From Acidobacteriota bacterium (GTDB taxonomy: Bacteria; Acidobacteriota; Vicinamibacteria; Vicinamibacterales; CAVVIG01), in contig QHWB01000040.1 in the NCBI GenBank assembly GCA_003222395.1, forward strand, positions 570,488-634,487: 64,000 bases of DNA. Reading direction: 5' to 3'. The notes beneath the pieces are model-generated. The model made no database searches. It had not been told where the DNA came from and saw only the letters and a program-made list of their open reading frames with translations. A program made the position numbers and the translations under genes. Positions 1 to 7,996 of the stretch are shown piece after piece. The stretch's first letter is position 1. Each line of letters starts with the position of its first letter.

Positions 1-251
1 ATGGCCGTCAGCTCAGGACGTCCTTCTTCGGTCTTCCCGATCTCGACGACCGTCATCCGGTCGGATTCCTTGTCCAGCTTCTGGAGGTACTCGACGTACT
101 GCGTGTAGTTGACCAGGAAGTAGTCGTCGCCGATGTCGTGTCCGAACTGTTCCTTCGGGGTCGTCAGCTTGGGCGTTTTGGTTTGCGCCTGCGGAGCAAC
201 AACCGCGACCGCGACGGCGAACGCGATGAGCGCGATGAGTTTTTTGAACAT
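1..251 (-). CDS. M14-family zinc carboxypeptidase, N-terminal part only
   Basis: Only the first 83 codons lie in the window; the gene runs off the left edge. The ATG at 251 opens a signal peptide (Lys-Lys followed by a hydrophobic stretch ending AQT, residues 1-22). Then comes PKEQFGHDIGDDY and, after it, SDRMTVVEIGKTEEGRPE. That order (a FG-x-IGDDY entry, then a helix before the V-x-IG-x-T-x-EGR strand) is how secreted M14 carboxypeptidase-like proteins of Acidobacteria begin. The zinc-binding residues lie further in and are not visible. The family assignment rests on this N-terminal pattern alone. Confidence 0.72.
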   Translation of the reverse strand, partial: MFKKLIALIAFAVAVAVVAPQAQTKTPKLTTPKEQFGHDIGDDYFLVNYTQYVEYLQKLDKESDRMTVVEIGKTEEGRPELTA

Positions 252-295
252 GCGCGGATGGTAGCTCACGAGGGGGCTGGGGGCTAGCGGTCGCC

Positions 296-517
296 TCATC
301 GCGCGAACTCCGGCAGCAGGCGCGCCAGCTGCGCATGCGCCTCGAGAAGCCGGCGGCCGAGCGCCGTTGCTTCGTAGACTCGCCGCGGCAATCCGCCAGC
401 GGACGGCGGCGCATCCTCGAGCCGCGACGCGACGTATCGCTTGTCTTCCATTCGGCCGAGCGTGACGTACACCATGCCGCGCTTCAGTCGCCGGCGCGAC
501 ACGGCGACGAGCGTCAA
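296..517 (-). pseudogene. PadR-family regulator, C-terminal half only
   Basis: The 73 codons read LKRGMVYVTLGRMEDKRYV followed by a GLPRRVYEAT segment. This is the recognition helix, wing and C-terminal helix of a PadR winged-helix repressor (usual form: RGAVYVTLDRLEEKG, then GKPRRYY). The first 40 or so residues of the family, holding the first two helices, are absent. The only start available is a TTG directly after the stop codon of the upstream gene. It is therefore most likely a remnant, though a very short expressed product cannot be excluded. It lies between a protease-like gene and an M14 peptidase gene. Confidence 0.65.
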
Positions 518-1090
518 TCAGTCCGACGCCACCCGCACGGCGTCGTCCAGCCGCGCCGCGATCTGGAGCCACTCCCGCGCCGCGACGGCGAATCGCCTGC
601 GATCCGCGGAGAAGAATTCTGACGCCGTCCGGTTCGCCTTCATCAGGCCGTCCGCCGTGTGCGCCTTCGACGCCAGCAGATAATGGCCGAGCTCGTGCGC
701 GAGCGCCCGCCCCAACGCGCGGCTCAAGTAGATATCGCGCTCGAGGATGGTCATGTTGTGCGACAGGCCGAGGCTGTCGCGCGACGTTTCGAGCAGCGAC
801 ACGGCATTGGCGTAGGACAGATACATGTCCAGCGTCGGCCGGTCATCGTCGAATCGAATCCAGCCGAGCGGTTGCAGAGACGAGGTCGCGTTGCCGCGCT
901 CGTTTCCGAAGATGACGTGGAGCGTCCTCGACGAGGCGCGCGCCGGCTGACGCTCCCAGGTGATGGCGAGCCCGGCCGACCGCCAGATCGCGTCGGCTTC
1001 AGCGGTGACGCGGTCGACGAGCGACGATTTGACGTCGGCAGGGGCGGAGATGGTGACGACGATGGCGGCGAGGCTCGTGGCGATCAGCAT
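518..1090 (-). CDS. Small zinc metalloprotease-like protein (HELGH motif)
   Basis: 190 residues with a short hydrophobic start (residues 1-17) that may be an export signal. Residues 132-136 are HELGH, followed by a further His at 144 and a GLM turn at 148-150. An HExxH pair, a third His on the same helix extension and a downstream Met-turn are features of metzincin-type peptidases. The spacing between the second and third His is 7 residues rather than the usual 5, so this is at best a divergent relative. Residues 20-110 carry no motif I know. It ends directly against the PadR remnant. Protease activity is inferred only. Confidence 0.6.
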   Translation of the reverse strand: MLIATSLAAIVVTISAPADVKSSLVDRVTAEADAIWRSAGLAITWERQPARASSRTLHVIFGNERGNATSSLQPLGWIRFDDDRPTLDMYLSYANAVSLLETSRDSLGLSHNMTILERDIYLSRALGRALAHELGHYLLASKAHTADGLMKANRTASEFFSADRRRFAVAAREWLQIAARLDDAVRVASD

Positions 1091-1156
1091 CTTGCGCCTT
1101 GAGACGGATGCAATCGCCGAAAGTTTGATGTTCGAAATCGCGAAGATCGGGCGCTG

Positions 1157-1444
1157 TTACGTCTCGAAATCGACCGCGACGATGTGTTCGCTGACGGCCA
1201 CTCCGAGTTGCGCAATCGGAACGTGGCGATCGTTTTTCTGATACGCGTCGAGCGCCGCGCGGTCGCGGAACACGATCATCAACCCCGTGTCGTACGATCG
1301 CGCCGAGCGGACGATGTCCTCGCCAACCTTCAGGTCGATCACACCGTCTAAATCCTTCAACGCCCGCAGGCGGGCGCGGTGGTCGTCGCGCGCCGAGACG
1401 CCGGTGTCCTTCTTGTACTTGAAGCTCACCAGGTGAAGAATCAC
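1157..1444 (-). CDS. Dabb (stress-responsive A/B barrel) domain protein
   Basis: 95 residues opening ILHLVSFKYK, the typical first strand of the Dabb dimeric alpha/beta-barrel fold, and continuing with GVIDLKVGEDIV and a YDTGLMIVF strand. Proteins of this fold are small cytoplasmic dimers of mostly unknown function. I chose the GTG at 1444 because AAAGGAG lies 6 bases upstream and because the GTG overlaps the stop of the preceding gene in a GTGA junction, the commonest coupling seen in this window. An upstream extension in the same frame has no Dabb character and runs antisense to the neighbour. Confidence 0.82.
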   Translation of the reverse strand: MILHLVSFKYKKDTGVSARDDHRARLRALKDLDGVIDLKVGEDIVRSARSYDTGLMIVFRDRAALDAYQKNDRHVPIAQLGVAVSEHIVAVDFET

Positions 1445-1791
1445 AGTTCTTCTCCTTTGATCTCGTCCTCGGCCATGTCGACGACGATGTTGTGGATGTC
1501 GATGCGGAACCAGGCGCGGAAGGTCTTCAGATCGCGCGTCGGCGGCCACGTCGATTCGTCCTCGGTCCACGCCGAGAGCTGAAACTCGAACAGCCAGGAG
1601 GCGTTCTCCTCCACCCATTCCTGCACGTCCTCTTCGAGCTCGAACTCAGGCAGCAGGAACGCCGCGCCGTACGGTTTCGCGCGCCCGACGGTGATCTGGC
1701 CGCGGTCGGCGTCGGCGTCGTGGTGCAGCATCCAGTCGAGGTAGGGCTGCGCACCGGTGATCGTCACGGCGGTGCGATTCAGCAGGCGCAT
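1441..1791 (-). CDS. Conserved hypothetical protein, 116 residues
   Basis: An acidic soluble protein with no signal peptide or membrane segment. The central part (PEFELEEDVQEWVEEN, then LFEFQLSAWTEDESTWP) and the end (FRAWFRIDIHNIVVDM) alternate hydrophobic and acidic residues like a small alpha/beta fold. I do not recognise the family. Its stop overlaps the GTG of the Dabb gene and it starts 16 bases after the MocR stop, so the three genes probably form one transcript. Confidence 0.7.
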   Translation of the reverse strand: MRLLNRTAVTITGAQPYLDWMLHHDADADRGQITVGRAKPYGAAFLLPEFELEEDVQEWVEENASWLFEFQLSAWTEDESTWPPTRDLKTFRAWFRIDIHNIVVDMAEDEIKGEEL

Positions 1792-1807
1792 CCGGCAATT
1801 CTAGCCG

Positions 1808-3271
1808 TTAGACGAGCCGCGTCGGGGCCGCTGGATCCTCGCGCGCAGCCGCCGCGACGGCTCGCGCGAGCGTTCGCGCGGCCCTGTCCGCGCGTTCCGG
1901 CGGCTGCGACGTGTAGCAGATTCGCAGCCGATCGGCGCCACCCTGATCGACGTAGAACGGCTCGCCCGTGACCACCATCACCGACTCGCGCCGCGCGTGG
2001 TCCTGCACCGCGCGCGCGCGAACGCCCGGCTGCAGTTGACACCACAGATACATGCCGCCGTCGGGCACGTCGAACCGCAGCGCGCCCGCCGGCACATGCT
2101 GTCGCAGCGCGCCCACCATCGCGTCGCGCCGCCGCCGATGCTCGGTCTTGATCGTCGCGACGTGGCGATCGAACACGCCGCGCGCGATCAGCTCGCAGAC
2201 GACGAGCTGCGAGAGGTTCTGCGTGTGCGGATCGACCTGCTGCTTGATGAGCGACAGCTGCTCGACGATCGGGCGCACCGCGCTGATCCATCCGAGCCGC
2301 AGCCCCGGCGCGAGCATCTTCGAAAAGCTGTTCACCCGGATGACCACGCGGTGCGCGTCATCGAGCTTGAAGAGCGGCGGCGGCGACGGCGCGCCGAGCG
2401 CGAGCTCGCGATAGGTATCGTCCTCGACGATCGGGACACGGTAGCGCGCCGCCAGCTCGAGCAGCTCGCGCCGCGCGCGGATCGGCATCGTGTAGCCCGT
2501 GGGGTTGTGATGCGTCGGGTTGGTGTAGAGCAGCTTCGGCCGATAGCGCAGCATCAGCTCTTCGAGCTCGTCGAGATCGGCGCCCGCGATGTCCCAGCCG
2601 ACGAGCCGCGCGCCGGCCGTGCGGAACGACTGGATGGCGCCGAGATATCCGGGGCGATCGACGATGACGGCGTCGCCCGGATCGATCAGGCAGCGCGCGA
2701 GCAGATCGAGGCCCTGCTGCGCGCCCGCGATGACGAGGATGTGCTCGGGATCGCCGCCGAACCGCTCCGCCAGCGCCGCACGGAAGGCCCGCAGCCCTTC
2801 GGTCGGCCCGTGGCGCCACGCGACCGCCGCGTCCTTGCCGAGCACGTCGTTCATCGCGTGCTGGAACGCCGCGGTCGGAAAGCAGTCGAGCGCGGGAACG
2901 CCGGCGGCCAGCGACACGAGCGCCGGGTCGGCGGCGGCGCTCACGAGATCGCGCACCGTCGTGTCGTTCGAATTGAGCGCGGCCGCCGACATCTTGCCGC
3001 GCCACGCGAACGGCGCGCTGCCGGCATCGGGCTTCGCCGACACGAACGTGCCGCGTCCGACGTAGCCGCGCAGCAACCCGCGCGCCTCGAGCTCGCGGTA
3101 CGCGCTGACGACGGTGGCGCGGCTGACGCGCAGCCGCCTGGCGAGATCGCGCTCGGGCGGCAGCCGGAATCCTGGCGGCACCTCGCCGCGCGCGATGCCG
3201 CCTTCGACGAGCGCCACGAGCTGGCGGTAGATCGGCCGCGTGCGCGGCAGCGCGGCAGACAGTCCATTCAT
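1808..3271 (-). CDS. MocR/PdxR-type GntR regulator with aminotransferase domain
   Basis: About 487 residues. Residues 10-80 are a GntR winged helix (PIYRQLVALVEGGIARGE, PPERDLARRLRVSRATVVSA). The remainder is a fold-type-I aminotransferase-like domain with the PLP lysine in VNSFSKMLAPGLRLGW. MocR proteins use PLP or an amino acid as effector and usually control a neighbouring amino-acid or vitamin B6 gene. Here the divergent neighbour is ilvE. I place the start at 3271 (MNGLSAALPRTRP), where similarity to the family begins. An in-frame ATG at 3313 would add 14 residues and is possible. Longer extensions run into ilvE and are unlikely. Confidence 0.9.
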   Translation of the reverse strand: MNGLSAALPRTRPIYRQLVALVEGGIARGEVPPGFRLPPERDLARRLRVSRATVVSAYRELEARGLLRGYVGRGTFVSAKPDAGSAPFAWRGKMSAAALNSNDTTVRDLVSAAADPALVSLAAGVPALDCFPTAAFQHAMNDVLGKDAAVAWRHGPTEGLRAFRAALAERFGGDPEHILVIAGAQQGLDLLARCLIDPGDAVIVDRPGYLGAIQSFRTAGARLVGWDIAGADLDELEELMLRYRPKLLYTNPTHHNPTGYTMPIRARRELLELAARYRVPIVEDDTYRELALGAPSPPPLFKLDDAHRVVIRVNSFSKMLAPGLRLGWISAVRPIVEQLSLIKQQVDPHTQNLSQLVVCELIARGVFDRHVATIKTEHRRRRDAMVGALRQHVPAGALRFDVPDGGMYLWCQLQPGVRARAVQDHARRESVMVVTGEPFYVDQGGADRLRICYTSQPPERADRAARTLARAVAAAAREDPAAPTRLV

Positions 3272-3343
3272 CCATTGGACGGTTTGCTGGTTCCCGTTTT
3301 TCGGCATCATCCGACGCATGAGCACCTCGACGAACCAGTCCAA
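3262..3343. promoter_or_regulatory. Candidate MocR operator region between mocR and ilvE
   Basis: Three copies of a GTCCAAT-like half-site lie in the 80 bases around the two start codons: GTCCATT at 3262-3268, ATTGGAC (opposite strand) at 3274-3280 and GTCCAAT at 3337-3343. The first pair makes an inverted repeat and the third is in the coding start of ilvE. MocR regulators generally bind repeated half-sites in the divergent promoter, so these are reasonable candidates. No good -35/-10 pair was found for either gene. Function is inferred from position. Confidence 0.35.
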
Positions 3344-4292
3344 TTCTAACGCCGGTGCCGACGCCGTGCGAGCCTCCCTGCCCGACGGCCTCGTGTACGT
3401 GAGCGGCGCCTTCCGGTCCGCCGCCGACGCGACGGTGAGCGTCTTCGACCACGGGTTGCTGTATGGAGACGGCGTCTTCGAAGGCATCCGCGCCTACAAC
3501 GGCCGTGTCTTCAAGCTCGAACGCCACGTGGAGCGGCTGTTCGATTCCGCCAAGGCGATCCGGCTGGCGATCCCGCACACCCCGTCAGAGCTCTGCGACA
3601 TCGTTCTCGAATCGTGCCGCCGCAACGCCATCGTCGACGGGTACCTGCGCGTCGTCGTCACGCGCGGGCCTGGCGATCTCGGCGTCGATCCGCGCAAATG
3701 TCCGCGCGCCGAGCTCATCGTCATCGTCAAGCCGACGTTGTCGATCTACGCCGCGCCGTCGACCGGCATCCGCCTCGTCACGTCGACGTTCCGGCGGAAT
3801 TCCATCGAATGCCTCAGCCCCGCGATCAAGTCGCTGAATTATCTGAACAACGTGCTCGCGCGCATCGAGGCCAACGATCGCGGCGCCGACGAGGCGCTGA
3901 TGCTCGACATGAACGGCTTCGTCGCCGAAGCGACGGTCGACAATTTCTTCATCGTCACCGACCACGCGCTGGTGACGCCGCCGACCGCGACGAACCTGAA
4001 GGGAGTGACGCGCGAGACGATCCTCGCGGTCGCGGCGAGCCTGGGAATCAGGACCGAGGAGAAGCCGATCGCGTTGTTCGATGCGTGGACCACCCGCGAG
4101 GCGTTCATCTGCGGCACGGCCGCCGAAGTCGTGCCGGTGATCTCGATTGACGATCGCGTCATCGGATCGGGTGCAGTAGGTGCCGTGACCGGCCGAATCG
4201 TGACGGCGTATCACGATCTGGTGCGCTCGCAGGGCACGCCGATTCACGCATCACGGCCCAGTCAGGAGCTGGCGGCCAGCTTCAAAGTGTAG
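3318..4292 (+). CDS. ilvE: Branched-chain amino acid aminotransferase (fold type IV)
   Basis: 324 residues. It transfers the amino group between glutamate and the 2-oxo acids of leucine, isoleucine and valine. The features are VYVSGAFRSAADATVSVFDH near residue 27, the GDGVFEGIRAYNG block (50-62), the PLP lysine K171 in AIKSLNYLNNVLARIEA, EATVDNFFIV, and GTAAEVVPV near the end. These match the IlvE branch of class IV aminotransferases rather than D-amino-acid transaminase or PabC. The ATG at 3318 is preferred over an upstream in-frame codon at 3240, which would extend the protein across the regulator's start. Confidence 0.93.
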   Translation: MSTSTNQSNSNAGADAVRASLPDGLVYVSGAFRSAADATVSVFDHGLLYGDGVFEGIRAYNGRVFKLERHVERLFDSAKAIRLAIPHTPSELCDIVLESCRRNAIVDGYLRVVVTRGPGDLGVDPRKCPRAELIVIVKPTLSIYAAPSTGIRLVTSTFRRNSIECLSPAIKSLNYLNNVLARIEANDRGADEALMLDMNGFVAEATVDNFFIVTDHALVTPPTATNLKGVTRETILAVAASLGIRTEEKPIALFDAWTTREAFICGTAAEVVPVISIDDRVIGSGAVGAVTGRIVTAYHDLVRSQGTPIHASRPSQELAASFKV

Positions 4293-4855
4293 CGACGCCG
4301 AACCCCGAACCCTCGTGAGCCTGGCGCGCATCGTGTCGAGGGTTCTGAGCATCGACTCGCGCGCGACGCGGTCGATGAGCGGCGCTGCAAGAGGACGCGC
4401 CAGGCTCGGGACGCGGCGGCTGAGCGTCAGCGACTCGACTTCGACGACCACGCCTCCATCGACGCGCCGGTACCGCCAGTACGAGTTCATCCGCCACAGG
4501 AATCCGCGGTCGCCGCCGTCGGCTTCGCGAATACTCGTCGCGACGCTGCTCGCCGTGAGCAGTCCGGGCGTCCGCGGCGGAACGTCATCTGGTGCTCGGT
4601 GTCGTAGGTCATCGTGACGATCGTCTTCCGTACGAGCCTCAGGTACGTCCGCAGCGAATCCGGCGTGCGCTCAATCGTGATTCCAGGCATGAAAACGAGG
4701 CCGTGCCAGAAGAAGTTGCGGATGATGGACAGTTCGGCCGCGGCGCCGGTCGCCGGCAGCCACGACACGTGAACGACACTCGTCAACGCAACGGACGCCG
4801 CCATCTGGACGACAAACCCCATCCAGCCGACGGTGAAGAATCGTACGAGCCGCAT
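4251..4855 (-). pseudogene. Chimeric remnant: GtrA-like head fused to a frameshifted hypothetical
   Basis: Read from 4855, the first 50 codons (RLVRFFTVGWMGFVVQMAAS ... IIRNFFWH) are the start of a GtrA-like membrane protein. A GtrA protein would continue from FFWH into ERW-T-type residues. Here the frame passes straight into FMPGITIERTPDSLRTYLRL and TYDTEHQMTF, the middle of an unrelated conserved protein. After that the frame breaks near 4560-4600. The same protein resumes in another frame as GFLWRMNSYWRYRRVDGG and ends RESMLRTLDTMRARL. A deletion that joined two adjacent genes plus one indel explains this. It lies two bases after the phosphatidyltransferase stop. Confidence 0.7.
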
Positions 4856-4856
4856 G

Positions 4857-5510
4857 TCAGCGCGTCTCCGCGAAGTACAGCGCGCGGCTGTTGCGCAGCG
4901 CGGACAGCACGAACGCGCCGACGAGGCCGATGATGGCGGCGATCCCTCCGACGTCGAACAGCAGCAGGCGCCTGCCGACGACGTCGACCCACGGGCTGTC
5001 GGCGATCGCGACGGCGCCGATGGCGAGGACGATGCGCAGCTCGGTCGGTCCGAAGCCGCCGAACGAAATCCGGAACACGCCGAGCGCGTGCGTGGCGAGA
5101 AAGCTTTCGGCCGCGACGAGCACGTACGCCGAGAACAACAGGATGGCCAGCGAAGGATGCATCGCGCCGGACGCCGCGATGCCCGCGATGAGCGATGCCG
5201 TCCCGACGAGATCGACGACGTGATCGACGTAGTATCCGTAGCGCGGGCGCTGCCGGTTGCGGACGCGCGCGAGCGTGCCGTCGAGGCTGTCGCCGAACCA
5301 GTTGGCGGCGAGCGCGGCGACGAAGGTCGCGGCGGCCCAGGGCGTCCGCGGGATGAGCGCGAACGCGGCCCCCGCGATCGGCATCGAGACGAGGCCGAGC
5401 AGCGTCAGGTGGTCAGAGTTGATGGCGGCGGGCATCCGGCGCGCGATCGCCGTCAGCAGCCGTCTTTCCGGCTCGGCGAGGAAGCTGCAGTTTTCGCGGG
5501 TATGGTCCAT
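4857..5510 (-). CDS. CDP-alcohol phosphatidyltransferase family membrane protein
   Basis: 217 residues with about six hydrophobic segments. The family signature is complete around residues 70-100: DSLDGTLAR, nine residues, then GYYVDHVVD (the Asp set that binds CDP and the divalent metal). Such enzymes move a phosphatidyl group from CDP-diacylglycerol to an alcohol such as glycerol phosphate or inositol, at the inner membrane. The substrate cannot be read from the sequence. GGAG lies about 8 bases before the ATG. It is followed by the GtrA-like remnant, a type of gene that often accompanies lipid or glycan synthesis genes. Confidence 0.85.
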   Translation of the reverse strand: MDHTRENCSFLAEPERRLLTAIARRMPAAINSDHLTLLGLVSMPIAGAAFALIPRTPWAAATFVAALAANWFGDSLDGTLARVRNRQRPRYGYYVDHVVDLVGTASLIAGIAASGAMHPSLAILLFSAYVLVAAESFLATHALGVFRISFGGFGPTELRIVLAIGAVAIADSPWVDVVGRRLLLFDVGGIAAIIGLVGAFVLSALRNSRALYFAETR

Positions 5511-5629
5511 AACGTCTCCATACCCGAATGCGAAAGGCCGCCACCAACCGGCTCATCACCGTCGCGACCTGACACGAAGCCTCACGCGCGCGTCGTCAGG
5601 CCCATCCCAGACGATCATCACGTCAACAC

Positions 5630-5658
5630 GCGCAACGCCGAAATGATCGGCATGTCAA
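5630..5658 (-). promoter_or_regulatory. Possible promoter upstream of the phosphatidyltransferase
   Basis: On the minus strand a perfect TTGACA (5658-5653) is followed after 17 bases by TTGCGC, which is a poor -10. The site is 120 bases before the start codon in the otherwise featureless 5511-5722 interval. It is weak evidence, given mainly for the exact -35. Confidence 0.25.
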
Positions 5659-5722
5659 GATGTAGCCGCGCGATCGGGCAGGCGGACTCTTCAGGCAGCT
5701 GGTCGTGTCGAACGAGCGCGAA

Positions 5723-6001
5723 TCAGGCGTAGATCATGAATTCGAGCGGATTGCCGTCAGGATCCCGAACATAAACACTCGACCCGGTCTTCCGACGACC
5801 ACCCGGTCGATCTACTGGACCAACTTCGATCTTCGCTCCGGCGCGATCCAACATCGATTTGAGGGAGGCCGCGGTCCCATCCCAGACAAGGCACAGATCA
5901 CCACATGGCGGCTTCGCAGCCGGAGCCCGGAGGGTAAACGCTGATCTTATTAACGCCCCACCGGTCCTGCGCGACATGAAACGCACGCGACGGCAATTCA
6001 T
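5723..6001 (-). pseudogene. Glyoxalase/VOC-superfamily protein, C-terminal fragment
   Basis: The last 60 codons (CGDLCLVWDG ... SMLDRAGAKIEVGPVDRPG ... SVYVRDPDGNPLEFMIY) are the second half of a vicinal-oxygen-chelate domain, including the metal-ligand Glu of the NPLEF strand. The preceding strand is recognisable only in another frame (a V-N-K-I-S-V-Y-P stretch near 5945), so there is a frameshift. The first 40 or so residues, which would carry the first metal ligand, are missing. The fragment begins where the ABC-F gene ends (6003). Confidence 0.6.
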
Positions 6002-6002
6002 C

Positions 6003-7928
6003 TCAGGCGCGATCGTCGAGGTCGTGCCAGCGGGCGTACGCGGCGGAGATTTCGTGTTGAATATCCTCGGCGCGCGCGAGGGCGGCGCGGATCGCGTCCG
6101 GTGGCTCCTTATAAAAGGTTGGATCCGCGATCCGTTCGGCCAGCACGCGCTGCTCCTCCTCGAGCGCATCGATCCGCGCCGGCAGCGCCTCCAGCTCGTG
6201 CTGTTCCCTGTAGGTGAGTTTCTTGCGCTCGGCCGCTCGGCTAAAGCGTCCCGCCCCATCTCGCGCTCCATCGTCGGTCGCCACAATGGCCGCGTCGCCG
6301 TCACGTCGCGCACGCGCGGACGGCGAGGCGTTCGTGGAGCGCGAGGCTCTCGTGGAGCGCGGGGCTTCAGCCGAGCGTTGCTTTTCGCGATTGTCGGTCG
6401 CCAGGTCGCGCTGCCGCAGCCAATCTTCGTAGCCGCCGACGTACTCCTGCACCCGGCCGCCGCCTTCGAACACGAACGTGCTGGTGACGACGTTATCGAG
6501 GAACGCGCGATCGTGCGAGACGAGCAGCAGCGTGCCGGGCCATTCGACGAGCTGTTCTTCGACGAGCTCCAGCGTCTCGAGATCGAGATCGTTGGTCGGC
6601 TCGTCGAGCACGAGGACGTTCGCGGGCCGCGTGAACAGCCGCGCGAGCAGCAGGCGGTTCCGCTCGCCGCCTGACAGCGATCGAACCGGCGATCGCGCGC
6701 GCTCGTTCGAAAAAAGGAAATCGCGCAGATACGCATTCACGTGACGCGTGCGGCCGTTCGCCGTCACGGTATCGTTCCCCTCGCCGACCGTGTCGTACAC
6801 CGTCCGCTCGGGATCGAGCTGCTCGCGCTGCTGATCGTAGTAGGCGATCTGCACGTTCGCGCCGCGCCGCACTTCGCCCTCATCCGGCGGCAGCTCGCCG
6901 ATGATCATCCGCAGCAGCGTCGTTTTGCCCGATCCGTTCGGACCGATGAGGCCGATGCGATCGCCGCGCATGATGCGCGCCGAGAAATCGCGGACGACGG
7001 CAATCGGCTCGGGCGCATCCGACATCGTGCGGGCCGCATAAGCCTTTGATACGCGATCGAGCTCGAAGACCATCTTCCCCGACGGATCCGCCTGCTCGAC
7101 CTGGAGCCGCACGCTGCCGATCTGCTCCCGGCGAGCCGCGCGTTCCTCGCGCATCGCCACCAGCGCGCGGACGCGTCCTTCGTTGCGCGTGCGCCGCGCT
7201 TTGACGCCCTGCCGCAGCCAGGCTTCCTCCCCGGCGAGCTTCTTGTCGAATCGCTCCTGCCCGGCAGCCTCGCTGGCGAGCGCTTCCTCCTTTCTCTTCA
7301 GGTAGGTTGCGTAGTCGCCGGGCCACGACGTCAGCAGACCGCGATCAAGCTCCACGATGCGCGTCGCGAGCCGCTGCAGGAACGCGCGATCGTGCGTGAC
7401 GAACACGACCGCGCCGGCAAAATCGACGAGAAACGTCTCGAGCCATGTAATCGCGTCGATGTCGAGATGGTTCGTCGGCTCGTCGAGCAGCAGCAGGTCG
7501 GGCTGGCCGACGAGCGCGCGCGCCAGCAGGACGCGCCGCCGCCAGCCGCCCGACAATGTGTCGACGATGGCGTCAGCGGGCAGCTGCAGTCGGGACAGCA
7601 CGAGATCGACATGGTGTTCGCGCAGCCACGCTTGGTCTTCTACGAGATGATGCGTGTGCCCCTCGGCGACGATGTCGAACACCGTGCGGTGCTCGGAGAG
7701 CGGGATGTCCTGTTCGAGCCGCGCGACGCGGAGCGCCGGCTGCCGCCAGACTGTGCCGGCGTCGGGCACGACTTCGCCGGACATCATTTTCAGAAGCGTC
7801 GACTTGCCCGATCCGTTGCGGCCGATCACCGCGACGCGCTCGCGCGGATCGAGCTGCAAAGATACCTCGTCGAGGAGCGGCAGATGACCGAACGCGATTG
7901 AGACACGATCCAGCGACACGACCGCCAC
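6003..7928 (-). CDS. uup: ABC-F family ATPase (Uup-like)
   Basis: 641 residues with two ABC domains and no membrane segments. The first domain has Walker A GRNGSGKST (36-44) and signature LSGGWRRR; the second has GPNGSGKTT and LSGGERNR with LVLDEPTNDLD. A charged linker joins them. The last 85 residues form a coiled coil (KKLTYREQHELEALPARIDA ... ALARAEDIQHEI) typical of Uup. ABC-F proteins act on ribosomes or on DNA-related processes rather than in transport. The coiled coil favours Uup over EttA or an antibiotic-resistance ABC-F. No clear ribosome-binding site precedes the ATG. Confidence 0.9.
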   Translation of the reverse strand: MAVVSLDRVSIAFGHLPLLDEVSLQLDPRERVAVIGRNGSGKSTLLKMMSGEVVPDAGTVWRQPALRVARLEQDIPLSEHRTVFDIVAEGHTHHLVEDQAWLREHHVDLVLSRLQLPADAIVDTLSGGWRRRVLLARALVGQPDLLLLDEPTNHLDIDAITWLETFLVDFAGAVVFVTHDRAFLQRLATRIVELDRGLLTSWPGDYATYLKRKEEALASEAAGQERFDKKLAGEEAWLRQGVKARRTRNEGRVRALVAMREERAARREQIGSVRLQVEQADPSGKMVFELDRVSKAYAARTMSDAPEPIAVVRDFSARIMRGDRIGLIGPNGSGKTTLLRMIIGELPPDEGEVRRGANVQIAYYDQQREQLDPERTVYDTVGEGNDTVTANGRTRHVNAYLRDFLFSNERARSPVRSLSGGERNRLLLARLFTRPANVLVLDEPTNDLDLETLELVEEQLVEWPGTLLLVSHDRAFLDNVVTSTFVFEGGGRVQEYVGGYEDWLRQRDLATDNREKQRSAEAPRSTRASRSTNASPSARARRDGDAAIVATDDGARDGAGRFSRAAERKKLTYREQHELEALPARIDALEEEQRVLAERIADPTFYKEPPDAIRAALARAEDIQHEISAAYARWHDLDDRA

Positions 7929-7996
7929 GTCGTAATCGTATCGCGATGGCCGCGCTGGCCGCTGCCCTGAAAGGACCGCGCCACAGTGAGGCGATA

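Noticed and set aside
1997-3349. 450-codon open frame antisense to the MocR regulator
   Set aside because: Same reason: biased Arg/His/Ala composition, no ribosome-binding site, opposite a gene with clear motifs.
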